Shown piece after piece: positions 9,781 through 22,323 of a DNA stretch of 64,000 nt. The notes under the pieces are model-generated. The model saw only the letters and a program-made list of their open reading frames with translations. It had not been told where the DNA came from and made no database searches. Position numbers and translations under genes: made by a program. Source of the stretch: Hygrophila difformis (Eukaryota; Streptophyta; Magnoliopsida; Lamiales; Acanthaceae); the NCBI GenBank assembly GCA_030278955.1, contig JAOANR010000005.1, forward strand, positions 28,449,849 through 28,513,848. The letters run 5' to 3'. Every line of letters begins with the position of its first letter. The stretch's first letter is position 1.

Positions 9781-12380
9781 TGTAACACCCCGGTTTTTGG
9801 TCACCCAAGTCGGGATGTCACCGCCACATCTCCCTAGTAAGACACGGTTTCTCCGAGCTTACAAAAGAGATGCAAGGCTAGGTATTGCAGTATTTAAAAC
9901 ATTTAAATCATTCAAAATAGCCCATACAATATAATTCGAAAATAATAATATCATAGCGCAGCGGAAATAATTGTTTTAGTATAGTATCGCAGCGGAAAAT
10001 ATAAATAGGGCCGACATGGCCAAAACACGGGTTAAACAGGCCCGTTCATAATATAGTCTAAAGTACGAATTTAAAAGCAAAATAATGTTTCCCAAAATCC
10101 CATGCATGAATCGTGCTCACACATGCTCATTCCACATATTCTGTAAGAAAAGGGATAAAAACGGTTTTGGTCAGCAAACTTGCTGAGTAAGTTAACACAT
10201 GCATGATCGTAGGGTTTAAAAGCCATTAATTTAATACTTTAAATAAAAACATGATAATAACATAATATTCAATTTAATCTAATTAACTATCCAATTGCAT
10301 AATTTATTTCAGGGCTTTATTTAACAACACATTTCGCATGATTTAAAATAAAAGCCATAATTTAAATAAAGCATTTAAATAATTTAATTGGACATAATTT
10401 AATCTAATTTAATTAAATTTAATATCCCCATTACATCCCCGATTTGGTATCTCAAAGTTTCACGATAGCATCGCGATGTCAACAAGTTTAGCCGGTAGCC
10501 CGTCGGCCGCAACCGTAGCAGCCATACCCAGTACCACTCCGGAGCCTCGGGAAACCCATGTGGATATTCACGAGAGTGTAGGCTCTGTATTTCGCCGTTT
10601 TGGCAATATCATATCTCAAGTTTAGCGCGCGGGGTCACCATCGTCCATTAAGGCACGAAGTGAAGCAGTTAGGGGGCACCCTGCAGAGCACTCACCCCTA
10701 ATTTTAATTTATCAAGTTTGTAAGGGGATTTAATTTTAAAAATCTGACTTCAATTGTATTTATTTAAAAATAATATCTCACTCATTTCAACCCTAAAGGT
10801 TAATTCCATGTTTCAACAAGATTTCAAGATTTTGTTTCCGGTAAACCACAGTTTACTCTAAAATTCGTCTAAAATCAGATTTAATTTCAAAAATTCCAAA
10901 ATTTCACGACTGACTCAGAAACGTCGAGATCTACAACTTTCGTGTTTTAACTTTTTCAATCCGAGTTACCTAAACGGGTCAGAATCACCAATTTTCGTAG
11001 AAGAACAATCCTGTCCGAATTTAATGTATCACAGTTTAAAGATTTCGAATTCTACCACAGCAATTCAACTCCAAATTTGATGAAATTTTACAGAGATCAT
11101 CTTAAGACAATTATCTACGACTTTCATGTTCGGCCAAAGATCTAAAACGGTCTGGAACCTATGTCAAAAACGTGATCAAGATCATTCCTAAGTTCTGTCC
11201 AGGATTTCGAGATCTAGATTCAAGCAGTTCGGTTTCGGTTGGTTTTCGCATATCAAATCGTCTCTAAAAATTCTCAAAAAATTTACAGTAGATAGATCTA
11301 AGCCTTAGGAACGTTTTTCATGTTTTAGGTTTTTCCGTTTGAAGTCGTTTTAAGGTTCGGAAAAATTCATCAAAACTGTTGCGTCGGTAGAAAATAAAAG
11401 TTGACAGATTTTATAAGTTCTTGTTAAATCTTTTAGTTTCGAACGTTTTAAAACTTCCCAAAACCATGTAAGAGTTAACTTACAGAGTTGTGAACGTCCG
11501 GGATCGTCTATTTCGAAGGCGTGGCTTCCAGTCCACCGTTTCTCCTCTCCGTTCGTCGGGTTCTACGATCTAGATCCAATACGAGGTGTAGAAGAGAAAA
11601 GAAGAAGATTAGGATTCGTTTTCGAATCGTATATAGAACAAGGCTTGGATCGAGACTTACCACGACTATGGAGATCTTAGAATTTTCGTCCAACAGTATT
11701 CGCCTTGGTTTCGTGCCTCCGACGACTCCGGATTTAGGGTTTCGAATGTGTAGAAAGTTGTAGGGTTTTGTAAAATTGTTCGGGGCTTCCAAGGGGGTTT
11801 ATTTATAGGTAGCTAAGACCTAGGGCGTCCAAAATCTGACCCTAAGGGTCTTGAGTCGAAAGATGTTCAACCGAAAGTCGAAAAAATCCGCGTTCGGGCG
11901 AGAGATTCACGCAACGGGCGAATCTGTCACGTGGCGCGGTCGTGGCGCGCCCAATGCCTATGGACCGCGCGGCCGCGCCGACTTCGCCTGGACTTCGGTC
12001 CGGGCGGGTCGTGCGATCCGTCGTGCCTTTCCTCCTCTCTTTCGGATTTCTATCCCTCTATGCTTCCGAATTCCGATTTCCGGGGTATCTTCGGGTTTCT
12101 ACTTTCTCTCTAAATTCTTACTCGGGTCTAATTGAATGTTTGGACTCGAATTCTCGAGTTCATTGGTGTCGTGTTTCCGGTGTATAATTTACTTATCTTT
12201 AATCAATTCTTTTTATTTAATTAGTTTCCTTTTAATTCCTTTTTAAGTAAAATCTCATTTCTCATTTTCTTATCTTTATTTATTTATTGGCTGGATTTAT
12301 TTATTTAATTATTTATTTATTTTATTTATTATTTATTTATTTAATTATTGTTTTATGTTGGAAAATTCTCGGGTATTACA
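9781..12380 (-). repeat. E1 5' LTR (short form, 2600 bp)
   Basis: It is nearly identical to 1288-3888, with scattered substitutions and small indels. On the minus strand it starts TGTAATACCCGAG directly against target duplication AGTGT at 12381-12385, so the extra 202 bp of the long form are absent. A minus-strand TATA-like TATAAATAAA at 11798-11807 is the likely promoter core. Confidence 0.93.
11798..11807 (-). promoter_or_regulatory. TATA-like box of E1 5' LTR
   Basis: The minus strand reads TATAAATAAA before an AACCCCC run, at the same place as in the other Tekay LTRs of the window. No transcription data support it. Confidence 0.5.
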
Positions 12381-12385
12381 AGTGT

Positions 12386-12850
12386 AGTAGAAAGGATTTC
12401 GTCAATTTATTTTATTACATCAATAGGCTTTTTATAAGCATATTACATTTCCACGAGTCATCAACAATGTGATGACTAATTAATTTGAGAAATTGACGAG
12501 TGTTAAGGGCATCCCGTATATATGACATTGATTTTCTTTTCTTTTCTATTTCTTTATGCCGAACAAGCAAAATATCCCTGCCACTCTTCTCCCTAATTAA
12601 GAAAGTCCTTAATTAAAACATACCCACAAGATTTGAACTTATCAAGAGACTAGCGAAAAAAGTTCATTTTGAAATTGAAGGATAACTGGAGTCAGGAGTC
12701 AGGAGGATTAAGCATGGCAGATTGATTACCTTGAATTGCGTATTTACAAGAATAAAATTAGAAAACCAAAATCAACACATACACCAGTTTCGGAGAGAGT
12801 ACAAAGCCAAGGCTTTCTCATTCTGAAAGCCCTCTGAGTTTTCTCTGATT
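12386..12850. other. 3' flank of the BRCT gene
   Basis: This segment lies between the E1 target duplication and the BRCT-gene stop codon. It is AT-rich with no other gene and probably contains the 3' UTR and poly(A) site of the minus-strand gene. Confidence 0.5.
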
Positions 12851-15800
12851 TCACTTGCATTTTGTCACAGGGAGAAAATGGTTCTTCTGTTTCACCCATA
12901 TAGTTGACCGCGTCCTTTTCACGTGATCAGTGAAGAGCTGGTGCCTGTCGATGCAAAGGAAATGAAAGGCAAAGGTAAATTTTTGTGTGATGCATGGACA
13001 CATGATGAAATTTTCACATACATACAGGAAAATTTTCTGATTTTTTATCACCTAAATTTTCAGTGTGCAGAAGAGGGAAAGACATTCTAAAGTTTCCCCA
13101 ACTTCGTGAAAAGTGCACGGTGAAACACATTTAATCAACATCAAGTAGAAGTTATAGATTCTGCATTCACCAATTTTTACAAGATGACAAAATATAGGAC
13201 AAAAATTGTAATTTCCTCGCAGCTTAGAATCTTATGCATAGAATGATAAGATCATAAGACAATTATATATTCAACAGTGCGAGGTCCACAGCCTTGCTAT
13301 TGCATATGTATGAATTATGGAAAAGTTGAAGCAAGTTACACAACCCTCAAGAAGCCAAGCAGAACAAAGAGGCAGGGTAAAACACACAAACAGGCACAGA
13401 GCAAAAGGTAGCATATTGGCCATGGAATATTGGCATGAAGAAAATTTAATCCCTGAAACTATCCCAGACATAAGAAAATGAACAATAGATAATCAAAATG
13501 GCATAGTAATACCTTAGAATCATAATGAGGGGAAAGAATGGAATTTTTTTCACATAAAAGGGATGTGAATTGACCAAAGAACGAACCTTTCATGCTCTAA
13601 CTTTTGTTTAACAATTCCATTTAAAAGCAACTCAGAGCTATAGATAAAGCCACCTGCAATCACTTGGCTCATGAGAAGTTTATCCATTGCGTAAGCAAAA
13701 TAAATGGTATGGAAGGATAGTAATCAACCTTTCTCCAGAAAAGGAATGCAACTGCCATAATCATCTTCGCATGAAAGAATCAAGAGATCGTCAGGGAGCT
13801 TCTCATCCTTCAATACAGATCTGCCAAGTCTCTCAATCGGCTAATGGGCAATGCCAAGAGTAATGGGTATTAATATCCATGTATAGACTACATCAGTAAT
13901 TTATCTACTCCTTAAAACAACTATGAAAGAACAAACACCAAATATTCAAGGATACTACGTACCAAACCATGAACTGCTTTTACCAAGTTAGCTAGAATAT
14001 CTTTACCAGGCTTTGTATTTGGTGTAATATACACCTTTTGTCCCTGTACTAAGCGTATTAGAGAACGGAATGGTCGAACAATCTCAGTTTTGTAAAATGT
14101 GCATTTACCTGTAAAAGCGGATGTTGACAAGCTTTTGCAAGAGAAACTGGCAAACAGAAGCCAAATTCCTTTTCCTTTTTTGCATCTCTAAGTATGTAAT
14201 TTTTCTCATCAATAAGACAATGAGCCTGTACACAACTTTCAAGCCATAAGTGAGTAACAACTGGTTTTCCACAAGCAATTGCTTCGAGCATATTCCGAGT
14301 GCGAACAAATTCATCAGCCACAAAATGTGTTGCCTCAGACATAGATGATGCAAATGCACCCCCAAGCCGAGACAATATCTGTAACAGAAAAGTGAGAATT
14401 TATCACTACGAATGTAAATCTGCAAGAAAAAATGAGTAAGCAAGTGAAAAAAGAATGAAATGAAAAAGGATTATACTTTTTTCTGCTGCTTGACAACATC
14501 CCCGTCCAAATGCTGGCTAAACAATACTTTAATCTGTGTGATGTCTTTCCTCTTTCTCAATTCTTTCGTTCCACCATACTTTCCAGGTGAGGTAGTTGCT
14601 AATTTATTAATTTCTTTTATAAGAGACAATTTACTGGCACTCTTTCGGCAAGACTGCTTGTGATATTCATCACCCATACAGATAGGAGATGGGTTTTTTA
14701 CAGGTGTCACACAAGCAACAGGTGTTCTGCAAGATGGAGGGGAAGTTCTACACTTTTCACTTGAGGATGCTTCTAGTCTACCATTGATGTATGCACCTTC
14801 AGCAGACTTCTCAGCATCACCTTCCAGGCAACCTCTTGGGATCCCAAAATTACCACTATATTTGTCAACTTCATCTTGCAGAGATCTTTTCCCCTGTCCT
14901 CTATCTACTGCATCAATATTTGTAGCATTAGATGTACTAACGCATGTGTTATGTGGTTGATTAAGTGCCGATAATCTAAGCTTTTTAAGCTGCTCGATGG
15001 TGATTATTTTGGCATTTCTAGGTTTGGTTTGTGTCCTCTTTTTCTTTAAGACATTAACACTTGTCAAATCATTTGTTTCCTTGCCTTGATGAGGTGATTT
15101 AGTAGCTTCAGCTGGACAATTTAATTCTCTGAGCTTCCTTGTTTGATTGGCTGCAGCTACAGATGAATTTGACAAGTTTTTGGAGGGACTCTTTGCAGTA
15201 GATTGTTGTCCAGTTGAATCTGCTTCTATTATTTTACTATGTTCTGCCTCTCCTGGCACTGAATTATGATTCTTCCTTTTCTTGGACTGTTTAAGAGAAA
15301 GAGAAGGCTCAATGCTTGCCCTTTTCTTCTGTGTGGCTTGTTTAGCAACACAAGCCCTAGTGGGATATGGTGCTATGGTTGTGAGCTGTTCATCAAGAGG
15401 CTCTCTATTTCTCTTTCTATTATCTTTTACCGGGCAACTGGTGCCTTTGTTGGAAGCATTATTATTATTATTGTCGTCCAACTGCAATTCATAACACAAA
15501 TTCTCCATTGCTTCTGCAGCCATTTGAGTATTAGGACCAATGTTATCCATGTCTGTAACATCCTTAGAGATATGGCTTACAACCAATTTAGGCCCGGACA
15601 CCCTGATTAGCTGCTCATCTAAATTCTTTACCACATTCTTGTGGAGGAAACTGACTCTGCTGTCATGTGATTTCCCCCTTGCCCTTAGCTTATGCAGCAT
15701 CAACCTTGAATCGGAATAAACTGCACCCCCGATCTTATCGGATGAGAGTTGCTCCTTTTTATCTCCCACGTTTCCAAGAGGATCAACACTTATAGCATCA

Positions 15801-18106
15801 TGAGGCCTAGCTTTCCTAGGTTTAATACGACCTGTCTTAAAGAACACTTCCTTTTTCTTCTGGAAAAAGTCTCCCCCACCATCATTTTCCCGGGTATTGT
15901 CCCAATCATAAGTGCCCTGCCCTTCTGTGCTTTTCAGCATAGTACTTTTAGCCAGATTTAGTGAACCTTTTGAACCAGAGACAATGTTTGACTTTTCTCC
16001 ATTGCAGACCCCTCTGCCAAAGCTTTCCTCGAGTTCCATGGCATTAAGATCTAGAAACCTGTCAACTACCTCAAGTGCATTGGCCTGTGATAGCTCTCCA
16101 GGTTCCTGAGAATCCATGTAGCTTAATCCTGCCAAGCAGTTTTCACTAGGCATCTCAGGCATGTCAGGATTATCATCCCTGTGGTCTACATCAACTTCTG
16201 ACTGACAAAACTCAGCAGCGTCGCCCTCTCTGAAAAGCTTCCTCATGGCTGTACCACCACCAACCTTGCATTTGTTAATATTATTCTGTTCCAAATTGTT
16301 TTCATTGTTCTCATTCTGAATTTGTCCAGACTCCAGGAGAGATCCCACAGGAGACGAAATATCCCACTCATAGCTTCTTCGTTCATTATCACCACCAGCC
16401 CACATACTGCCTTCAGCTCCCCTTGCACGAGCAGCCCAACCAGATGCCCTAATTGATGCAGTACGGAGTGAGGTAAATCCTTTGGGAACTGATCCTGAGG
16501 AAAGTTTCCACAATATGACAAGATGGACATACTAAAGTAAACAAGATATATATGATTTTGAAAAGGAAATAGAACTAGAGCGCTTAAGAGACCAAAACAC
16601 TATTGACCACAATTGTAGAGGTTAGCATTACAAGGGCGTATATTCATTTATTGATTAAGTAGTAAATCAAACCAATCTGCGACCAATAATACCATTCTTA
16701 CGCTGTTCTGGAGGATGACTGTGTGCTGCGCCCTCCAGTTTGACAGAACCACTGCCATCAATTTTATCAATGTCATCCAGAGATAACACTTGTGTATCAC
16801 ACATATCTTCCATTTTCTTTGTAGAATCAATGTCATTCAAAAACTCAAATTGCGTATTTTTCACACAATCAAGTTCATCAACAACTTGAGTTTCGCCAGC
16901 AAAATCCACCAATTGGGTTTCCACCAGAAGATCAATTAATTGGGTTTCCCCAGCAAAGTCAACCAATTGGGTTTCCCCTTTAGGATCCAACATTTGAGTT
17001 TCCTCTGCAGGATCCACCATTTGAGTTTCCCCCTCAGGATCCACCAATTGAGTTTCAACGTAATCTTCCAACAGGTAACCATCATCAACAGAAAACGTAT
17101 CGAAGTGAGAACTATAATTATTGGTACCAACATTTTCCACAGCATGACCTGACAGTTTTGGAAAAACAAGACAAACCATGTTCCTAATCAAATAAAAACA
17201 TTAGGGCTGAATAGATCTCATATTCCTCAGTTAGCAATTTAGCATACTACAAACTCCCATTTGAAAATTCTTTTGTAATAAAAATAAAATACAAACAAGT
17301 AGAACACTTCTTTTAAGAAAATTGTATTGATATCAAAGGAGCAAAAACCTGCCCCAAAACAATACATTTCTTTAAAGGCTATGGTATCATCACACATATC
17401 AAACCACTAGTGGAATAGGAATTATAGGAAGAATAATTGGACCTATCAATGCAAATACTTATATTACATGTATATATATATACACATATATAACTGAATA
17501 ATCTGAATGATAAGCAGGCTTCACACACAATCAAAGGCTTTCAATAGAAGTATAGAACAGCCCTACATCCTTGACCAAGCGCTAAACAATAAATCTTTTT
17601 GTATTTCCTGTATACAAAAATTTGCTGATAAATTTACCAAAATTACCTAACCAAATACTATCAGTTTAACGCCTAGGCCACTCATCAAGAATAAATCTTC
17701 TTTCATATTCCACAAATGCACAGTAGATAATAAATCCCAAAATGCCCCCAGACAAACAACATTTGTATTCATATTTCATACATAAGCATTTGCGAATAAC
17801 ATTCCAAGTACTCAACAAAGATTTATTTTAAAACCGAGGCCGAATTAACCAAGCAATCTTTTTATATCCGTACAAATACACAATCAGTAATAAAATTCCA
17901 AACTTGCTAACCAAGATTCCCATTAAACCTTATAACAAAAAATACGATTAATAACCAAAAAGAATTAAAGAAAAATTACCGGCACATAATATGCTGTCAA
18001 CAAGCAGCATTGGCTTTCCGCTTGAATCTACGCTTAAATTCTTCTTCCCTGAACCCTTATCTCTGAGATTTCTATCATGGCCAACAGGAGGACGGCGACG
18101 ACCCAT
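12851..18106 (-). CDS. Tandem-BRCT, TQ-repeat protein (MDC1/PTIP-like DNA-damage mediator), 8 exons
   Basis: I built the model from splice sites. Exons are 17980-18106, 16702-17148, 14477-16494, 14109-14378, 13963-14043, 13729-13840, 13587-13653 and 12851-12944. All introns are GT-AG, phases agree throughout, and the total is 3216 nt or 1071 residues. The start MGRRRPPVGHDRN is the first ATG in frame. Residues 74-133 hold seven ETQ repeats exactly nine residues apart, with two more TQ sites behind; such sites are classic ATM/ATR targets. Residues 192-841 are mostly polar, with an RTASIRASGWAAR block, an Asn run and basic NLS-like clusters. BRCT1 spans about 843-935 (LGGAF, then HLWLESC with Trp 909) and BRCT2 about 955-1050 (GQKVYITPNTKPGK, YSSELLLNGIV). 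Such proteins bind phosphopeptides, for example phosphorylated H2A.X, in the nucleus. The orthologue is inferred from memory of plant BRCT proteins. The frame appears fully intact. Confidence 0.9.
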
Positions 18107-18729
18107 GTCAGATCCCAAACAGGAAAGGAAATTCGAATTTCCAAAGCGAAAACAAAACTAATCGATATTCGCTCAATGATGTCAACTAATTGGTACCATG
18201 GGATTGATCGAGTGAAGAAGAGGATTCCGATTCGGATTGGGATTCAAATTCAAAACGAGATGAAGGAGATTCATGGGGTACTGTGAAGAGGGAAGACGCA
18301 CCCAATTTGTAAAATTGGAGGGAAAATCAGAACCCTAATTTGCCACCTTTGATTCTATTTCCCTTTGCTGGACGCTTATCCGGCAAGTCGGGGGTTATTT
18401 AAGAGTAGAGCTACTCCAACTCGACTCGGACTCGGCTTGGAAAAAATTGGACTTGTACCGAAAAATTCGAATCGAGTCGAGTAGTCGAGTATTTAATCGA
18501 GTTTCGAGCTCGAGCTCGAGTACAAGGTTACGATACTCGTCACTCGTCGAGTATCGAGTCGAATACTTGATTCGTTTTTTTATTAAATTTTAAATTTTTC
18601 ATATATTTTATATTTTAATACTCCTTCTACTTTTATTTATTGTCCACTTTCATTTTGATCCATTAATAAATTAATGTTTAAATAATTAAAATAATTATTT
18701 AAATGAAAAAATAACAGAGAACGAAGGCG
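18107..18729. other. Upstream region of BRCT gene with TCGAG-rich stretch
   Basis: The promoter and 5' UTR of the minus-strand BRCT gene must lie here. From about 18415 to 18585 the sequence is dense in TCGAG, CTCGAG and GAGTCGA words, a partly palindromic repeat-like patch that could be an old transposon end. From 18595 it is AT-rich. No promoter motif was clear enough to mark. Confidence 0.4.
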
Positions 18730-19208
18730 ATGGAGAGCAGGCGGAGAGCACCGGAGAGCAGGCGAGGGGCACTGGAGAGAAGGCGAGGGGAGCCGGAGAG
18801 GAGGGGAGATAGTGACAACGCTCATGTCAGGAGAAGAAGATTGTTTGGTGTTTTTGTTGGGAATATTGATGTAAACGCCAACATACGGGGTCCGTATGGC
18901 GAGTTCGATAGGGTGGCTAAGATTCGAGAGTGGTTTTTTCCAATGAGGAACTGGCCGGTGAAGGGTTACAAATTCGGTTTTTTCAAGTTTAATAGTTTGG
19001 ATGAAGCAAGGGCGGTCATAAGAAGGATAAATGGAAAGATATGGATGGGGAGATACGTGAAGGCCGACTAGGCCAACCCTAACAAGGGGGAGGGAGAGGG
19101 AGCGGCGCGGGACGGGGGAACAAATCCGCTTGGTCGAGCAAGAAAGGTAACTCGAATGCCAGGAGGGACGCAGTCCAAAATACTGTGGGAAGAGAAGGTT
19201 GGCGCGAT
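18730..19208 (+). pseudogene. LINE ORF1 RRM fragment
   Basis: The frame encodes an Arg/Glu-rich start and then an RRM-like fold: RLFGVFVGNIDVN (RNP2-like), KGYKFGFFKFNSLDEARAVI (RNP1-like) and a closing WMGRYVKAD. Plant LINE ORF1 proteins often begin with such an RRM. A TAG at 19069-19071 is followed by more coding-like Gly/Lys/Arg-rich sequence until E5 interrupts it at 19209. It could be a host RRM gene fragment instead, but the degenerate RNP motifs and setting favour a LINE. Confidence 0.5.
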
Positions 19209-21893
19209 TGTAATACCTGAGAAATTGACATCGATAATATAAATCTAAAAATTAAAGAATTGGATTTAATTATTAAAACCGAAATAATTCCGAGAGAGAG
19301 CGGAATTAAATATTTTCGAACGATCTCGACTCGGGATAAGCTTATCGAGTTATCCCAACGAACCCGAATAATTTCTACATTATGATTTTTGGAATAAAAA
19401 TCATGATGATATTATTAAAAAAAAAAAAAAAACCGTCAGGTGGCGGCCGCGCGGCGGCAGGGTGGTGGCGCGCCGCCCTGCAGGGGTGATGAACCAAGAC
19501 GGTTCAACACGTTCGTGCTCCATTTTTCGAGGCTTGGCGATTCCAATCGGTCCATAATCAATTCTGAGACATTAAGGGATGTATTGAGACTCCTTGGGAT
19601 GAATTTTGAGTGTATTAAACCCCACTAAGTTGGATTAAATTGGATAAATACACAAGAATGGGAAAGGGTGGTGAATGGATGAAGTTAGGGAGGATTAATG
19701 GTGTTTGGTGGCTCCAATTTCGAGTTTGGCTGCAAATAAATAGCTCCCACCATTCTTAGGTTCATTAAGGCTTCCATTGGGATCCTATTATTCCCTTAAT
19801 CTACCCAAAAACCAACCCTAAACACTCCACCAAAGCATTAGTCCGAAAATTAGAGTTCAAGTGAGAGTGGTGAGAGTTTTTTGAGTTGTTCATCATCCTT
19901 CCAGGGAGTTTGGTCGAATTCAAGCCACTCAATTCATTCATCTATTTCTAGGTGTGGTTTCCTCTTCGATTCCATGGCTTTTGAATCGAATTTCTTACCC
20001 TAAACACAAGGGTTTTGTCAAACCATTCGATTATAGGTTCATTCGGAGGGATTGTAGATCTTGTGGCTGCGTAGGACGTTCCAAAGAAAAAATTTTTTAT
20101 TCTAATACGACCAAAAATAAGTTAATATCATACACGTCGAGTTTTAGAAGTTTTGGTTGAATAGAATTCGAGATATGAGTCCATTTCCATAACCTATCAA
20201 ATCTGTCAACTAGGGATCTATGTGGTTAGTTTCTGTTGCATCGCATTTTTGTCATAGATCCAATCGTTTTTGAGAAAACTTTACTAAATAAAAATTGTTC
20301 CTAACATTTTAAAGATGAGATCTGTAAATTTTCACAATTTTTGGAGTTCATTTGGTACCTCAAATTCGATCTGGTTTACTGCTACAGAGATGCTGTCAGT
20401 TTCGATTTTGATGAAGTCCGGTTTTGTGGTGCTTTTTAGATCATCCTATGATTAGTATTTGTTGTCGAGGTCTTTATGAGATTGTTCCAAAATGTGTCTA
20501 GAATTCTCCGTCAAGTTTTACGATTTTAGGGACTCTCTTGAAAAGGATATAGATTTTTCTCTTCACTGTGGTCGAAAACACTGAAGCTCTTAGAATTTGT
20601 AAATCAGGGTTTTCTGAAATCGCCTTTCTTGGCCTATAAGGAGTCCGAATTTGAAGATGGATATTTCTATGAAAAATGTTTATTTTGATGTTTTCTAGCT
20701 ACTGTAAATTTTTCAGAATTTTTAAAATTCATTTGCTATATTTCCGATGGCGAAACAGATCACTGCTCCTGGTTTCAATTTCATGCCTCAATTTGGGAAA
20801 TCCATGTTATGCTTTTATGGCAATATTTGAGTCGATTTTACTCCCGTTTTGAATTCATAAATCTAGAAATGTGGTTATTTTGTGATGTTGGTTAAAAGGT
20901 TGATTTTGGATATGGCATGAATAAAATTGTCAAATTAAAATGTGGTTTTTGAAACCTTGTGAAATATGATCGAGTGGGATGCTTTGATTATTTCTTGTGG
21001 GTAATTGCACTAGGTGTAGCTCGTTGGGCCGCCCCCTTTCGTAGCCAAAACGGCAAATATGGTTGTGTGATTGTAAGAGTCTATACTCCTAGATGTATCC
21101 GTATGGGTTATCTGGGGCTCCGGAGTGTGTCTGTATAGGGTCACTGCTTTCACTTGCCTTGCGGGTTCGATTCCCCAAGGTGTATATTTTCCTGCGGGTT
21201 CGATTCCCCAGGATATTGTTGACTCCTATGGGTTCGATTCCTTAGGATGTGTTTGAGTTCTTGTGGGTTCGATTTCCCAAGGGCGGGTGTCCTCGATCAT
21301 ATGGAAACAATGGTAAAAGAATGTGTTTGAGTTCTTATGGGTTCAATTCCCCAAGGACGGTTGTCTCGATCATAATGAGATTTGAAAAAGATCTTTCGGC
21401 AGGTGTAAGATTTAAATATTTCTCCGTAACTAATTATCGGTCTTTTAAAGTAAAATCCTATTCTGAATACTCTTCTAAAATTTTTAAAATCCGTTGTGTT
21501 GTATATTAACTTACTCAGTACCGTTGTACTGATGGATACGCTGTCTTTATTTATTTATTTATTTATTTCAGATGTTGAAGATTAGCGCATGGCATTTGCA
21601 TATGGAATGGGAATTTTCGAAGACTTGTCACACTTGTTTTTAAATTCTTTTACGAATTCCAAACTTATGTTTGGCCATGTTTAGCCCTTACTTAGCTTCC
21701 GCATTATTTTACGGATGTTAGACAGTTTAAAACGACATGTTAAACTCGGGCATTGTTTTTAAGTATTTTATTTTTAAATATTGATGCGACTTAGCCTAGC
21801 ATCTTCTCAAGTGAGCTCGAAATGGTTTACGTCTTGCTTGGGAAGATGTGGCGGTGGCATCCCGGCCTGGGTTATCAAAACCGGGGTGTTACA
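19209..21893 (+). repeat. E5 5' LTR (2685 bp)
   Basis: It starts TGTAATACCTGAG and ends GGGGTGTTACA, with the family-specific TGTGGCGGTGGCATCCCGG near the end, and is followed by the primer site. It is clearly diverged from the E1 LTR in the middle. It contains a poly(A) run near 19419 and the T-arm-like hairpin array at 21157-21355. Confidence 0.85.
21157..21355 (+). repeat. Five T-arm-like hairpins in E5 LTR
   Basis: Five units at 21157-21180, 21190-21213, 21224-21247, 21260-21281 and 21334-21355 each hold GGGTTCRATT flanked by pairing arms. The first three contain GGTTCGATTCC, an exact fit to the RNA polymerase III B-box consensus. Arms vary in a paired way (CCTTG/CAAGG, TCCTG/CAGGA, TCCTA/TAGGA). 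Units four and five lie in an imperfect tandem duplication of about 73 bp. Confidence 0.8.
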
Positions 21894-21896
21894 AAG

Positions 21897-21911
21897 TGGT
21901 ATCAAAGCCCG
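21897..21911 (+). other. E5 primer-binding site (tRNA-iMet type)
   Basis: TGGTATCAAAGCCCG follows the LTR after a 3-nt spacer, as in E1. Confidence 0.88.
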
Positions 21912-22323
21912 AAAAATTTTTAAAGCTATTATTTTTCGGCCCAATATAGAGGCCCAAAATTTTAAATATTTTGAAGATATTATTTCCATGGAAAGGAATT
22001 TTATTTTAAAACCCATGGAAAATATATAAAGAGTAATCCGACAAGTCTGGTAAATGTATAAAATTTTTTTTGGGGGGATGCATTTGCATACATTCATTAT
22101 TTAAAAGAAAATGTTCCTTGTCTTTGTTAGATAGCATCCTTATTCAACTTAACCTCGACTTAGAAGCACTAGCTTGAGACTAATTTTGTCTTAGTCTTTC
22201 ATCTTGCTGAGCTAAGCTTAGCGTGCTTACATCTATCATCTCCACTTCCTATCATTTAGATCTTCCTGACTGCTAATGTGCCTTAGATTAGAAACTCATC
22301 TTCGCATGCTTGGATAACAGAAA

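Larger units (their letters stand above)
1288..12380 (-). mobile_element. E1: full-length Tekay/Del-like Ty3/gypsy chromovirus, disabled
   Basis: The element runs from TGTAACACC at 1288 to GTATTACA at 12380 and is flanked on both sides by AGTGT (1283-1287 and 12381-12385), a perfect 5-bp target duplication. On the minus strand the order is 5' LTR, tRNA-iMet primer site, small leader ORF, gag, protease, reverse transcriptase, RNase H, integrase with a chromodomain-like C-terminus, polypurine tract and 3' LTR. Gag-pol has two amber stops and two frameshifts near the integrase C-terminus, so it cannot make an intact polyprotein. The two LTRs differ at scattered positions by eye. Domain order and integrase tail place it with the Tekay/Del chromoviruses (family knowledge). 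Confidence 0.95.

Noticed and set aside
17461..17500. TA/CA-rich microsatellite in intron 1 of the BRCT gene.
   Set aside because: Ordinary intronic simple repeat with no sign of function.
21157..21355. tRNA genes.
   Set aside because: Only T-arm-like hairpins are present; no acceptor stem, anticodon arm, D-arm or A-box was found.
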